DNA of 15,000 bases from Leishmania infantum JPCM5 (GCF_000002875.2 NC_009419.2:95933-110932); one strand, 5' to 3'; positions 1 to 9,446 are shown, counted from the first letter of the stretch. Numbers and translations are program-made. The notes: a model not told the origin generated them from the letters alone.

Positions 1-1158
1 TCTTTCCTCCTCTCCCACTCTTGTCCGTTTCTTGTTTTGTCCTGTGTGTGTCTCCCTCTCCCTCTCTTCCCTCTTCTCCCTCTCCCTATCTCTCTCTTAC
101 CCCTTTTGTTTTGTTTTTGTTTTTCTTTGTTTTCGTTTCTCTAAAGTCTCTCTCCGCCTGACCTTCACACCTCCTCGCTCTCTTGCTTCATGCACGCACG
201 CGCACCCTCCTCTCCCCTCTATGCCACTTCCACCGCACACCCACATCCTTTTCTGCCCCCCCGCTCTTCTTAGGTATTCCGTGGCGTTTTCCATCTCTCT
301 CGCGCGCGCTCTCTCATTTCTCCTTTTGTGGTTGACGGCGCGCCCTCCGTCGCGCGCGTGCTCAACGTGTGGGTGTGGCGTATCGGCTGCGTGAGACTTG
401 GTGGTGTGCGTCCCCTCTTTCATTGACCTTTCTGCACCCCTTCTCTCTCTTTGTCGTGCCGCCGCTGGCGGAGCCTGATGACGGGAACCGCACCTGTACA
501 GCAGCGCGCACAACGCGGGGAAGCAGAAGCAGTCCCGAACGCGCACTACAGATAGATGTGTTTCTACCGGAGGCACTGGAGCACTCATGCGCGAATACCC
601 AGGAGTTCATGCACACTTGCATGTGTACAGACTTCGAATTATATGAAAGAGGGGGAGGGGTTACAGCGGAGGAGCGCACCCCCACAAGAGCACGTGCAAG
701 CTCGCACAGAAGCAGCAGCAACAGCAATACAAACGCTAGAGAGAAAGGGGCAGGCGTAACTAATGCGTTGTGTGTGTATGTTTGTGCAGGCGCAAAACGA
801 AGATGCGACCAACAACACCAAAAAGAACAAAGAAAATGAAAGGGCGCTGAAGGGACACGCACACACGCGATGGAGGAGGTGGACACATTTTTATTTTATC
901 CCTTTGCCTTTTAATTTTTGAAGGTCGCGAAAGGCTGCGCGCACCGCTAGCGATTCACCACCGGAGGTGTTACAGTGAAGGTATGTGTCGCTTTTCTCAA
1001 ATCCCTTTCCTTCCGTGTTTGCGTGTGATCACCTTTCGCCCCCCCCCCCGCCCTGTTCATCTTTCTCTCTTACCCCCCGCTCACTCTATACGTGTGCGTG
1101 TGCATGTTTATGCGTCTCCTTTTTTCTTGTTCTCCCTCCGCCACCGCCATATGTCAGA

Positions 1159-1184
1159 CACACACACACACGTGTGTGTGTGTG
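1159..1184. repeat. perfect (CA)n/(GT)n palindrome
   Basis: Thirteen bases of alternating C and A are followed directly by their reverse complement in alternating G and T, with the centre between 1171 and 1172. This 26-bp perfect palindrome has alternating purine-pyrimidine sequence throughout, so it could form a cruciform, an RNA hairpin or left-handed DNA. It sits in non-coding spacer. Confidence 0.85.
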
Positions 1185-2149
1185 CAGAGTCCGCCTCTGC
1201 ACCCGCCGCTCTGTTCGCCCTCCTCCCTTGTCTTCCGCTTCCTCTCTCTGGCTGTGGCTCGACCTATTCTCTCAATGCGTATGTGTGCGCTGCGCGCGTG
1301 CGTGCCGTGGGATGTGTGGCATTCTGGTGTAGTCTTTTGCTCTCCGCCTCGTCGTTTTTTTTTTCGTTTTGTTTTCTGCCGTGACCTCTATGCGTGCGCG
1401 CGCGTGCGTGTGGGCCGGTGTACGTGCATCTCTCTTTTCGTGTGTGTTGCGCTGCTTAATCTCGGCTTACCTCTCCTGTGTGTGCCTGTGTGTTGGTTTG
1501 AGGCCTTCGTTGCGCCAACAAACGGACGACAGAAAATGCCGAGGGGATGAGAGGTGGCGAGCATGACGGGCGTAAGGGAGAGAAAGAGGGGAGGCCAAGA
1601 AGAGATGTGGCAGAAGGAAGCTGTCTGCTGGTGTCTCGGCCGACTCATTTTATTCGGAAAGGAGGCGCAAAGGTAGGGTGAAAGCAAGCAAGGGCGAAGC
1701 ATTCAGCTTCTATCTCTCCACCATTCTTTTCCCTCGACAGATGCACACTCGTACGCGGTCTCTGAAGCACTCACAAGAGCAGCACGCACACACGCACCTC
1801 TCTACCGTCAAACGCACAGGCACGCGCATGCACCTCTTTGCATTCACAAGAAACGAAGCGAAAAACAAACGGTGAACATGTTTTGATGAAATCCCGACAG
1901 AAAACGAAAGGAGCAACGAAGAGGGAGGCCGCAACGACGACTATGCACTACATCATCAGCGGCAAAAAAAAAACAGCAGCGGAGCAATCATCACCACCAC
2001 CACCACCAGAGAGCTTTTTGAAACGGTTCTCCTTCGACTTCTTTTTCACTTCGCCTTGTTTTGGGTTTTACTTGTAAAGATACAAACCACACCGAATCCA
2101 AGAAAACACCTTCGCCCGATGGAATATGGCTGCGAATATGCAATACATC

Positions 2150-2170
2150 AACACACACACACACACACAC
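2150..2170. repeat. (CA)n microsatellite
   Basis: About ten uninterrupted AC dinucleotides lie in non-coding spacer. CA/GT microsatellites are abundant in Leishmania spacers. Confidence 0.9.
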
Positions 2171-2943
2171 GTGCTCATACAAGGGAAATTAGCTACACAC
2201 TGCAACATCATCATTAAACTGCTGCTGCAGCACCACCGTCGACGTCGAGGATCACACCCATAGGCTTACGTTTTTCTCTCTTTTTCTTTGTGCGGGGGGT
2301 TTGCGTCTTTGAGAGAGGGGTGACTTGAGGTGGTGCGAATATGTGTGTGTGTGCGCGCAGAGCCATTAAAGCACCAAAAAAAAGAAAGAAATACGCGAAC
2401 AGGAGAGGTGAGGAGAATTTCCAGAGCACGCGGAGTTTGCATCTCGCTCCCCTCTGATGCAAGAGTGCGCCATCGCAGCGCAGCGCGCGAGTGTGCGAAT
2501 AGCAACGGTAACGAAAGCCCGGCCGTTCTCTACGGCGCGCCTTCCCGAGAGTCGGCAGGGCTCTTTTGTGCGAGTGGCGAGCGAGCGCCCGCGCGTGTGC
2601 GTGTGCCGCCGTGGTTCACAAAGGAAGCGAAGGCAAGAGAAGGAGAGGTCTGCACATCGATTGCCTGAGAGGAGGGCCCGCTGGGAGGGCGTATGCTGGC
2701 AGGCGCGTTATTTAGTCATGCCCAGTGCCCCTCCTTTCCGCCACTCACCCTCAGACGCGCGCCGTGTCTTCTGTGTGGTCACTTTTCCTTACCTTTGGCC
2801 TCCTCTTTTCGTTCTCTTTCATCTCTGCCTTCGGCGACTGTGCGTGTGCGCTAACGTGTACGCCATTGGTGTTCATGCTGCTACGGCCGCGCCCGTTGCT
2901 TACACACGCACACGCACTGACACAACGCCTTCCCAAGCACATC

Positions 2944-2970
2944 ACTCATTCTCTTCCCCTCTCTCTGCAG
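2944..2970 (+). promoter_or_regulatory. candidate trans-splice acceptor in the upstream spacer
   Basis: A nearly pure pyrimidine tract ends in CTGCAG, with AG at 2969-2970, which is the classical trypanosomatid spliced-leader acceptor arrangement. No credible reading frame follows: the next 120 bases are A-rich and then T-rich. It may be an unused site, or the 5' end of a non-coding RNA that would carry the hairpin at 3121-3180. Confidence 0.3.
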
Positions 2971-3120
2971 ATTCGCGAAAAAAGAAAAACGAGATATAGA
3001 GCGCCGACAACAAAGGAAACGAGAAGGCTCGCGTGCCGATTTCCATCCCCCACTTTTTTTTTCTTCGCTTTTTGGAGTCTGAGTAGCTGGTGAAGAGTAA
3101 GTCGCAGGATCCGCCCAAGT

Positions 3121-3180
3121 GCATCTGTGTATAGCTATATATATATATATATGTAAACATATATAGCTGTATACAGATGC
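3121..3180 (+). repeat. 22-bp imperfect inverted repeat (hairpin) with AT-rich loop
   Basis: Bases 3121-3142 pair with 3159-3180 over 22 consecutive positions. Twenty pairs are Watson-Crick and two (3129 with 3172, and 3132 with 3169) are G-U when read as + strand RNA. On the - strand the same two positions would be A-C mismatches. The loop (3143-3158) holds the rest of an (AT)n run, and the arms can slip in register over the AT repeat. The structure lies 918 bases before the ATG of the gene at 4099. The strand asymmetry of the wobbles fits a folded + strand transcript. No known RNA family is recognised. Confidence 0.75.
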
Positions 3181-3340
3181 GACGCCAGACATTTGAACTG
3201 TTCTCTCGTGATCTCCACACCCTTTCCTTTTTCCTCTACCTCTGAGGTCCTCGTTATTATCGTGGTTTTTCACACATCTCTCTCATCTTCACCCGATACA
3301 CCGCACCGTAGCGCAGAAGAGAGGCCTTTTCACCACTCTG

Positions 3341-3365
3341 CCCCCCTCCCCCCTCCCCCTCCCCC
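3341..3365 (-). other. candidate G-quadruplex (C-run array on the + strand)
   Basis: Four runs of five or six C are separated by single T residues. The - strand therefore carries four G runs of at least five with one-base loops, which is an unusually strong G-quadruplex pattern. The + strand could form an i-motif, and in RNA the same bases are a polypyrimidine tract. Such motifs have been associated with base J and transcription boundaries in Leishmania; that link is background knowledge and is not shown here. Confidence 0.65.
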
Positions 3366-3795
3366 ACACACGCACACCCGCACACCTGAACCCATAGACA
3401 CCGCACTGAGCCCGCGTGAGAGCCCTCGCACCCTCCACCGCACTCCACACACGCGCATAGAGAGGGGCTCACGCCGATACGTTGGCTTTCCTTTTCATCT
3501 TTCCTTTTCACGCATACATCGACTACGCTAAAGGCCAGCACAGGCCTGCCCCGCCCACCGCCCCCTCCCTCCCCTGCTCTCTCTCTCGTCGCCTCCTCCT
3601 CGACGCGTCAACACACCTCCTGACCACTCACCCACATCCGCAACAGTCTACACCACGGCAGCGTCGCACCGGCTGCATTCTCCTCCGCGTCCACACACTC
3701 CGTCGCACGCACACGTTTCCACTCCAATTCATCTGCCACCACTCGCGCTCTACGACGTGATTTGCTGATTCGTTTTACTAAATTTGCTTTTTGTT

Positions 3796-3833
3796 TGTGT
3801 GTGTGTGTGTCGGCGGCCTCTCTTGCACACCAG
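3796..3833 (+). promoter_or_regulatory. candidate trans-splice acceptor for the thioredoxin-like gene
   Basis: A T-rich and (GT)n tract followed by a pyrimidine stretch ends in CAG, with AG at 3832-3833. A second candidate is the AG at 3870-3871 after a short pyrimidine tract. From either site the first ATG met is the one at 4099, which supports both the site and the start codon. The implied 5'UTR is about 230-265 bases. Which AG is used cannot be told from sequence alone. Confidence 0.45.
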
Positions 3834-4001
3834 GTGCCGCCCAACCTATTAATCGACCTTTCCACCTATAGATACACACAGATACAGCAGTGACTCGTGC
3901 CAACGCATCTCGCCGCACCGAGTCGTTTTGCTGGCGGTACTGTGCTCCGGCGCGTTTTAGTCTCTTTTCGTTACCGTGTTGTTACGCGCTGTAGACAACA
4001 A

Positions 4002-4004
<3 letters not shown>

Positions 4005-4036
<32 letters not shown>
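4005..4036 (+). repeat. (CA)n microsatellite in the presumed 5'UTR
   Basis: About fifteen AC dinucleotides lie 60-95 bases before the start codon at 4099, inside the predicted 5'UTR. Repeat length is likely to vary between strains. Confidence 0.9.
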
Positions 4037-4040
<4 letters not shown>

Positions 4041-4098
4041 ACCAGTGAGGTGGGGCTGCTGTTGCTGCTGCTCACGTGTAGCCCAGTGAAGCCAAGCC

Positions 4099-5946
4099 AT
4101 GCTCGCCTTTACCATTACGTCGACAGAGCAGGAGCGGACAGTGAAGCGGCTGAAGGTCGACAGCCCTTCAGCGTCTCTCGAATGCGAGGATGACGGTGAG
4201 AACAGCTGCAGCAGCGTGCCGCATATCGCAGAGGCCAATCCTGCGTTAGAGAGCGCGCAGCGTACTCCAGCCCTGTCCAAGCACGCTGACACTCCTGCAA
4301 CGGAGGCGGTGAATGGCGTCTCTCCCGAGGTCTCACCAGCGAACTCGTCGAGGAGCCGCCACAGCAGCGATGACGATGATGACGGCAAGTATGAAAAGGA
4401 CCTGAGTGACGACCACCTCTCTTCCCCGGTGGCACGGCAGTTTAACGGCGACACGTGGCGCGTGACACGTACACCAACGGGGTCTGCCGTGAAGGCCACG
4501 ACCGCCATAACCGGCGCTGCAGCTGTTCCGCCGCCCCCCATCACGACAAACGGCGCCATCACCACACTGCGCAGTCTTGGCCAACTGCAGACGCTCGTGA
4601 GCAGCACAAACACAACGTCCGCGAAGGATAAGGTGCACCCGAGCCTGCGGCTCAAGCCGGGCGAGACGGTAATGCTGCTGTTGCACTTCGACGAGACGTC
4701 CCTGCGCTCGCTCATTAACGGCGCGACGACGGAGCTGTCGCAGATGCGCGTCTTCACGCTTAACCTGGCGAAGCTGCCGCCGCATGACTACGAGGCGGCC
4801 CCCGAAAAGCGCTTGAGCGCCGGTGGGTGTACCAGCAGCCCCGATGCGAGCGACCGTGCGCGGCGTGGCGGCAGCACCGCGACGCCGGACGCTGATGTAA
4901 CCCAAGTCACGGTCCAAGACACTGAGGACGAGGACGAGGAGGAGCTAGTGCCGGCGGTGCATCCAGTGGCGGGGTCGACAGCGGCCGCAGCGGGGACCAG
5001 CACCATTGCGGAGAAGGAGTGCCTTCCTCGTGCGTCGGTCTCCACGGGTGGCGCCCTCGCGCTCGACGAGGCCGCTACCGTCTCGTCGCTCTCTGGCGAC
5101 CTCCACCACGCTAGCGACGTCATCAGCGATAAGCTGCACCAGATGTTGGCAGTGGACACCATACTGAACCCCCACGCTTCCCAACAGCAGCGTGGCCACG
5201 GGAGCGGCGACGGCGGTGCTGCCGCCACTGGCAAGAAGGAGCCGTTGCTTTTCCCCGCTATGATCGTCTGGCGCGCTGCCGGCGCCCCACGCGAGGAGTA
5301 CCCACCGGCCCCGCCACAGACTTACTCCTCCCAGCCTCCATCCACCCCCGCAGAGCTCTTTTCCGACCGCCTTTCTGCCCAGGGCGGGCCGCTGGTGGTG
5401 AAGGAGGCAACCGGGGTGGACCAGGTGCACTCCTTGACGCTGTTCCGCCCCGTATTCACGATGGAACATCTTTTCCGCACCCTTGTCCGCACTGTCGCGC
5501 CGTCTTTTGCTGCCAGAGGTACTGGCGAGAAGTCCCGCACGGTGCTGTACCTCGGCGCATCGTGGTGCCCGCCCTGCATGCGCTTCGTGCGCGAGATGCC
5601 GCAACTCATGCGAGAGGATCTGCCGTCGAGTGTCGTGTGCACCCTGAAGGCGGACATGGACTTGGCCAAGCCCATCTATGACTACTTCAAGGTGGAGATA
5701 ATCCCTACCTTTGTTGTCCTGGACAACGAGGTGCTCATGAAGTGCTACGAGACCGTGCGGCGTCAGCAAAGCAGCGCTGCCGGTTGCAGTGGCGGCGGCG
5801 GCGCCTCGCAGTCCGACTACGCCCGCGCCATACAGGAGGCCTTCTCTAAGGCAGAGCTGGGCCGCTTACAGAACTCCAACAGGCAGCTCGTGAGCACCTT
5901 TATCTCGAAGCACAGCCAAGCTCTGAGCTTCGATGAGGACTTCTGA
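4099..5946 (+). CDS. large protein with C-terminal thioredoxin-like domain (WCPPC)
   Basis: This 615-residue protein ends in a thioredoxin-fold domain at about residues 455-588. The redox motif WCPPC is at 489-493, in a segment with the usual beta strand before it (TVLYLGASWCPPC). The cis-proline loop (IIPT) has Pro536. WCPPC is the form used by tryparedoxins, but here the domain follows a long N-terminal extension that tryparedoxins lack. That extension is low complexity and probably disordered, with a possible nuclear signal (KRLKVD, 16-21), a five-Asp run (91-95) and an acidic run (276-282). A more ordered patch lies at about 182-240. A Gly/Ser insert (558-572) precedes the last helix. The start is firm: a TGA in the same frame lies three codons upstream, at 4087-4089, and no earlier ATG follows the predicted splice site. 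No signal peptide or membrane segment is visible. The redox activity and partners are inferred only from the motif, so the function is unknown. Confidence 0.93.
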   Translation: MLAFTITSTEQERTVKRLKVDSPSASLECEDDGENSCSSVPHIAEANPALESAQRTPALSKHADTPATEAVNGVSPEVSPANSSRSRHSSDDDDDGKYEKDLSDDHLSSPVARQFNGDTWRVTRTPTGSAVKATTAITGAAAVPPPPITTNGAITTLRSLGQLQTLVSSTNTTSAKDKVHPSLRLKPGETVMLLLHFDETSLRSLINGATTELSQMRVFTLNLAKLPPHDYEAAPEKRLSAGGCTSSPDASDRARRGGSTATPDADVTQVTVQDTEDEDEEELVPAVHPVAGSTAAAAGTSTIAEKECLPRASVSTGGALALDEAATVSSLSGDLHHASDVISDKLHQMLAVDTILNPHASQQQRGHGSGDGGAAATGKKEPLLFPAMIVWRAAGAPREEYPPAPPQTYSSQPPSTPAELFSDRLSAQGGPLVVKEATGVDQVHSLTLFRPVFTMEHLFRTLVRTVAPSFAARGTGEKSRTVLYLGASWCPPCMRFVREMPQLMREDLPSSVVCTLKADMDLAKPIYDYFKVEIIPTFVVLDNEVLMKCYETVRRQQSSAAGCSGGGGASQSDYARAIQEAFSKAELGRLQNSNRQLVSTFISKHSQALSFDEDF

Positions 5947-7239
5947 AGGACGGCATCAGTGACAGGTACCATTGCTGCTTCTGCTGCTCGGCACACGGCC
6001 ACTACCGTGCTTGACCGCTCCTGCTTATTCCGTCTCTTTCCCACATCGCTTCCTGACCCGTGCATGCTGACACTTGCCCAGCTCACGCGATTCATGAGTG
6101 TTGCTCTCTTTTTCTTTTTCCAGGTCTCATCCACGCACACACACAGACACGGAGGCGTGCCATCTGCTGGACGCGGTGGGACGCTCGACACTTCACACAT
6201 CGTAATCACGGTGCTTGAATCAGCGATCGAGGAAACGCACAAGCACACGCACACGCACACACACATACACACTGAAACGTCCGATTATGTGACACCCTTC
6301 TTTCTAAATGTGCATGCGCGTGTGTACTAGGATTACATCATCATTTTTTCTTTGTATTTTCCGTTCTCGGTCACTGCAGACATAACGGCACCCTTGTGGA
6401 TGCTTGTCCGCTGGGACAGCCGCTGGCACCCCGTTCCTCATCCCTACAATCATGCCCCCCCCCCCACCCACCTGCCCTCCACCATTGCCACCCGAACCGC
6501 TCCTCTTTCCAGGCTTTCTTCATGTGCTTGATTTTATGCTTCCGGGTGAAGCGCGCGTGCACGGACCCACCACACACAAGCACATACACATATATGTATA
6601 TGTATGTCTGTGTACAGCGTAGATGACCCTCTTGCCGAAACACATTTGTATATCTTCTCATTCCGTTTGCTTCTGGTCTATTTTGGGTTGCCTGTTGTGC
6701 TTGTATTTCGGTTTGGTGGCGGCGGTGGCCGTTGTTTCGCATCATGATGTCACTCTTCCTTTCTCCTCCTTCGTATTTGTTGCCCCCCCCCCGGCGGGGG
6801 GCGCCTGCGTCTCACCGGGCTCTTGCGGCAATGGACCCCGCGTTTTTGTTTCCTGTTTTCTGCTTTGTGGTTTGCTCTGCTCAGCTTGAGCAGTCGTAAG
6901 TGCGGAGGTAGATAGCGGAGAAGGGGGTTTTATAGTGGTGATGGCAAGCCGAAGGAAGAAGGGGGGATGCAGGCGTGCAGTGTGTGCACGTGCGCATTGG
7001 GGTAGATCACCCAACTCGTCATTTAGACTGCGTTAGGCCTCGGGCTCTGTCTGTTTCTTCCTCTCTCGCTCGCCTTTGGTGTGCCCGACACACTCTTAAC
7101 CGTGCGTGTGTATACGCTTGCGTGACTGCTCTGCTGCGGCTGCAGCAGGCAAGGTGAAGAGGCTAAAGGGGCAGAGGGAGAGAGACTCAGCACTTCGACC
7201 CCCCCCCAAACACACACAGGAGGATCAAGGGTGTGGAGA
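5947..7239 (+). other. 3'UTR and spacer after the thioredoxin-like gene
   Basis: No gene is seen. The stretch holds (CA)n tracts (about 6238-6272), C runs at about 6452 and 6783-6792, an AT-rich patch with a 10-bp palindrome at about 6588-6600, and T-rich tracts. A pyrimidine tract ending in CAG (AG at 6122-6123) looks like a splice acceptor but has no gene directly after it. The only compact ATG frame (6623-6889, 88 codons) is hydrophobic because the DNA is T-rich, and I do not call it a gene. Confidence 0.55.
6101..6123 (+). promoter_or_regulatory. orphan splice-acceptor-like site
   Basis: About twenty pyrimidines, mostly T, end in CAG (AG at 6122-6123), 177 bases after the stop codon at 5946. 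It has the form of a spliced-leader acceptor but is followed by CA repeats rather than a reading frame. It may direct polyadenylation of the upstream mRNA, since in trypanosomatids polypyrimidine tracts couple trans-splicing and polyadenylation. It may also be inert. Confidence 0.3.
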
Positions 7240-7745
7240 TGGGAAAGATGAGTGTGACTATAGTTTTTCTCGTTCAACGTGTCCACTCTCTTCCACAGAG
7301 CATGATTCAAACTCCACACAGCCCTGCCTGCCAAAGGCCCCATCGCCTGGTGCAAGGCAGCCGTAGACACCCGCGCGTCGCCGCAATGCGCCGACTCGGT
7401 CATCTGAGCAGGACCTCTGCCTGGAACTCCACACACTGACCCACTCGGCAGGGGCCGCCTCATAGCTGCTCCCACTGCACTGGCTGCCGCGTAGTGCATC
7501 CATCTGGTGGTGACGCAGGCTCTCCACCAGGAGGCAGTGAGAGGGCCGGGTGAGGGACATTCGAATTGCCTTGACGTTTTGCCTATCATATGGATGATGC
7601 AGACGCGCTCACAGTCGCAGGTCGCTCCACAATGCAACGCCATACAGGACCTGACCGCCGGCATCCGTAGCGATGCATCGCTCCAACATCCCTCTATGTC
7701 GTAGGCACCTGACCCTGCGACCGCGAGCAGTGGGCTCGGCATTTA
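7240..7745 (-). mobile_element. possible degenerate SIDER-like retroposon (weak)
   Basis: This block differs from its surroundings. It lacks CT bias and dinucleotide repeats, has balanced and GC-rich composition, and keeps one frame open on the - strand for about 240 codons (7023-7742) as well as open frames in other phases. Size (about 0.5 kb) and position (presumed 3'UTR of the upstream gene) fit a SIDER element. Read on the - strand it would end in an A-rich patch near 7265. I did not find the diagnostic 5' signature with certainty, and a short stretch at about 7322-7368 on the + strand also loosely resembles the L1Tc-type signature, so the orientation is uncertain. The translated frame matches no family I know. 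It could also be an unrelated repeat or unique sequence. Confidence 0.3.
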
Positions 7746-9446
7746 GCGGGGGTTAAGGGGCTGCTGGGATGACCCGCACAGAGTGCTTGTGTGTGTGTGT
7801 GAATGGTGCACTGGACGCTGAGAGATATCACGCACGTATGTGTCTCCCGCCATCAGGGGCTGGAATTCGTCAACAGAAGCAAAAAGCGATTGGAGGCATT
7901 TTGTACATAGATGCCACTGATGTGTTTGGTTGAGCGTGGCGTGGCCGTGTGGGTAGTGCAGCTGCGCTCGCGCATGCTTTTTGTGTGTGGGGGATCTGCT
8001 CACTCTTCGTCTTCCTTTGCTTTGTTTTGCCAAGTTTCACGTCGGTCGTGGTGTGTATGTTACTCGATGTGTGCACGTGTGCCTGCGTGTGTCTTCCTCG
8101 GTGTGTTTTCAGTTGTTTTAATTGCATTACTGACGGTTGCAGTTGGTGACGCCGGCGTGGGCAATAAGATCAAAAGAGGACAACAAGAGAAGGAATCATA
8201 CAACTGCAAGTGGAAGCAGTGGAAACGATGAACTATACTGCAGAAGGTGGTGGCGCGCCTGCGCGTGTGTGGATACCCATCTCCGTGTACCGCCAACAAA
8301 ACTGTGTGATGGTTTGCGTTGTGCCTGCGTCGTGGTCACCAGCTTGCAGCTTTCGTGCATCACCTCGACAAGAAACCTGTCGCCGTGCCCCATCTTCTCG
8401 ATTCCTTCCATCTTCAATACTCCTCCTTTCCACCTCTCCGCGCCACACTCACTGTCGGGTGCCCGCACCCCCCCCAAACGCTGCTACATCCCTTGCATGA
8501 TTGTGTTCGTTACCGCTCTCCCACCTTCACCAACACACCCACCGTTGCACGAAACACCGACACCATCACGAACAGCAGCAACACGATAACACTGCAACGC
8601 ATTTCAGCAATTGTCTGGGCTCCTCTCCGTTTCGCTGCAAAAACAAAGTCCGAGAAGAGAAGACTCAAACAGCCGGCCGCTCTTTTCTTTTTTATTTTCC
8701 GCGTGTCTTCTGCGTTTCCACCCTTCTCTCTCGTTGACCGACACTCTCGTTTCTTTTCCCCGCTTCAACACATACATTGAAAAGAAAAAGGAAACCACAC
8801 ACAGAAAAAGAGGGAAGGAAAGAGACAAGCAGACCTGCCGGCATAAGCACAACGCGCGCGCCCATTGCACGCTGGTCTGCTGCTGTACATACCCTCCCTC
8901 ACTTGCCTACTGCTGCAGACTGTCGTTTCTACTGCTACGTATTGACTGCGTACCTCGGTACCCCGTGACAAGCTTCTCTTCTCCGTCTCCTTCTTTCGGA
9001 CGAGCTCCTATTTTCCGCGTCTCGGGCTGAACGCATCTGACCCTCGTTTCCTTGTCGAACAGCGAGTCGCACTCACTCGCGCGGACAGGCACTAGAACGA
9101 CGTGGAAGTGAGGCACACGCGTACTGTTCGTTCCCCCCTCCCTTTCGTTTCAGCGGCGGCCTCCTTTCTCTTCGTCTCCGCGTAGCTGCAGCAATTACTC
9201 TCACTCCTTCTGTTGTCTTTACGTCTCCTTTTCTTTCGTTTTACTTCTGTTTTCTCCTCCGCGTGTGATTGCCAGAGTGAGCGGGCGTGCACAACGAACC
9301 AATTTGGTTGTCCGTCGCGTGCCATTGTTTGAGGTACTGTGGTTGTTGCGTGTGCGCGCGTCGGCGCCTTTTTTGCGTGAATTCGTTGCTTCTGTTTTTC
9401 ACCCTTTCGCCTTCATCACCCCTCCCCCTCCCACTCCCACTCCTCC
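7746..9446 (+). other. spacer before the docking-domain gene
   Basis: No gene is seen. The stretch contains a (GT)n run at 7788-7801, mixed-sequence DNA to about 8300, then increasingly pyrimidine-rich DNA (8390-8530, 8660-8770, 9120-9260, 9400-9446). Open frames here overlap in several phases and translate to low-complexity Pro/Ser/Phe/Arg or Arg/Lys/Glu peptides. The 3' part is the presumed upstream control region, with many polypyrimidine-AG candidates, for the gene at 9560. Confidence 0.55.

Larger units (their letters stand above)
1..3832. other. long gene-free, pyrimidine-rich spacer
   Basis: I see no believable gene in this stretch. The open frames present translate to runs of Ser/Leu/Phe/Cys or Thr/His/Arg. 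Those are the direct products of CT-rich tracts (especially 1-350 and 1000-1400) and of (CA)n/(GT)n repeats, and frames on both strands and in several phases are equally open. The stretch carries several polypyrimidine-AG sites, for example AG at 1739-1740 and 2969-2970, a (CA/GT) palindrome, a strong hairpin and a C-run array, listed separately. It is probably the 3'UTR and spacer of a gene left of the window, plus the upstream spacer of the gene at 4099. A non-coding trans-spliced transcript cannot be excluded. I found no tRNA, 5S rRNA or snoRNA that I could support. Confidence 0.6.

Noticed and set aside
97..588. - strand frame of 163 codons near the left edge
   Set aside because: Arg/Glu/Lys-rich translation of the complement of CT tracts; no domain.
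2457..2999. + strand frame of 180 codons in the upstream spacer
   Set aside because: Non-ATG start, Arg/Ser/Pro-rich and then CT-derived sequence, overlapping equally open frames in other phases.
3957..4757. - strand frame of 266 codons opposite the start of the thioredoxin-like gene
   Set aside because: Its C-terminal Val/Cys run is the antisense of the (CA)n repeat, and it lies opposite a gene with a clear domain.
4945..5769. - strand frame of 274 codons opposite the thioredoxin-like gene
   Set aside because: Antisense shadow of high-GC3 coding sequence; no domain.
6623..6889. + strand ATG frame of 88 codons, hydrophobic, after a CAG-like site
   Set aside because: Hydrophobicity is explained by T-rich DNA; it includes translated C and G runs at 6783-6801 and has no family resemblance.
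7023..7742. - strand open frame of 239 codons
   Set aside because: It is antisense to both genes, has no recognisable domain, and its 3' part is (GT)/pyrimidine-derived. I treat the block as a possible retroposon fossil rather than a gene.
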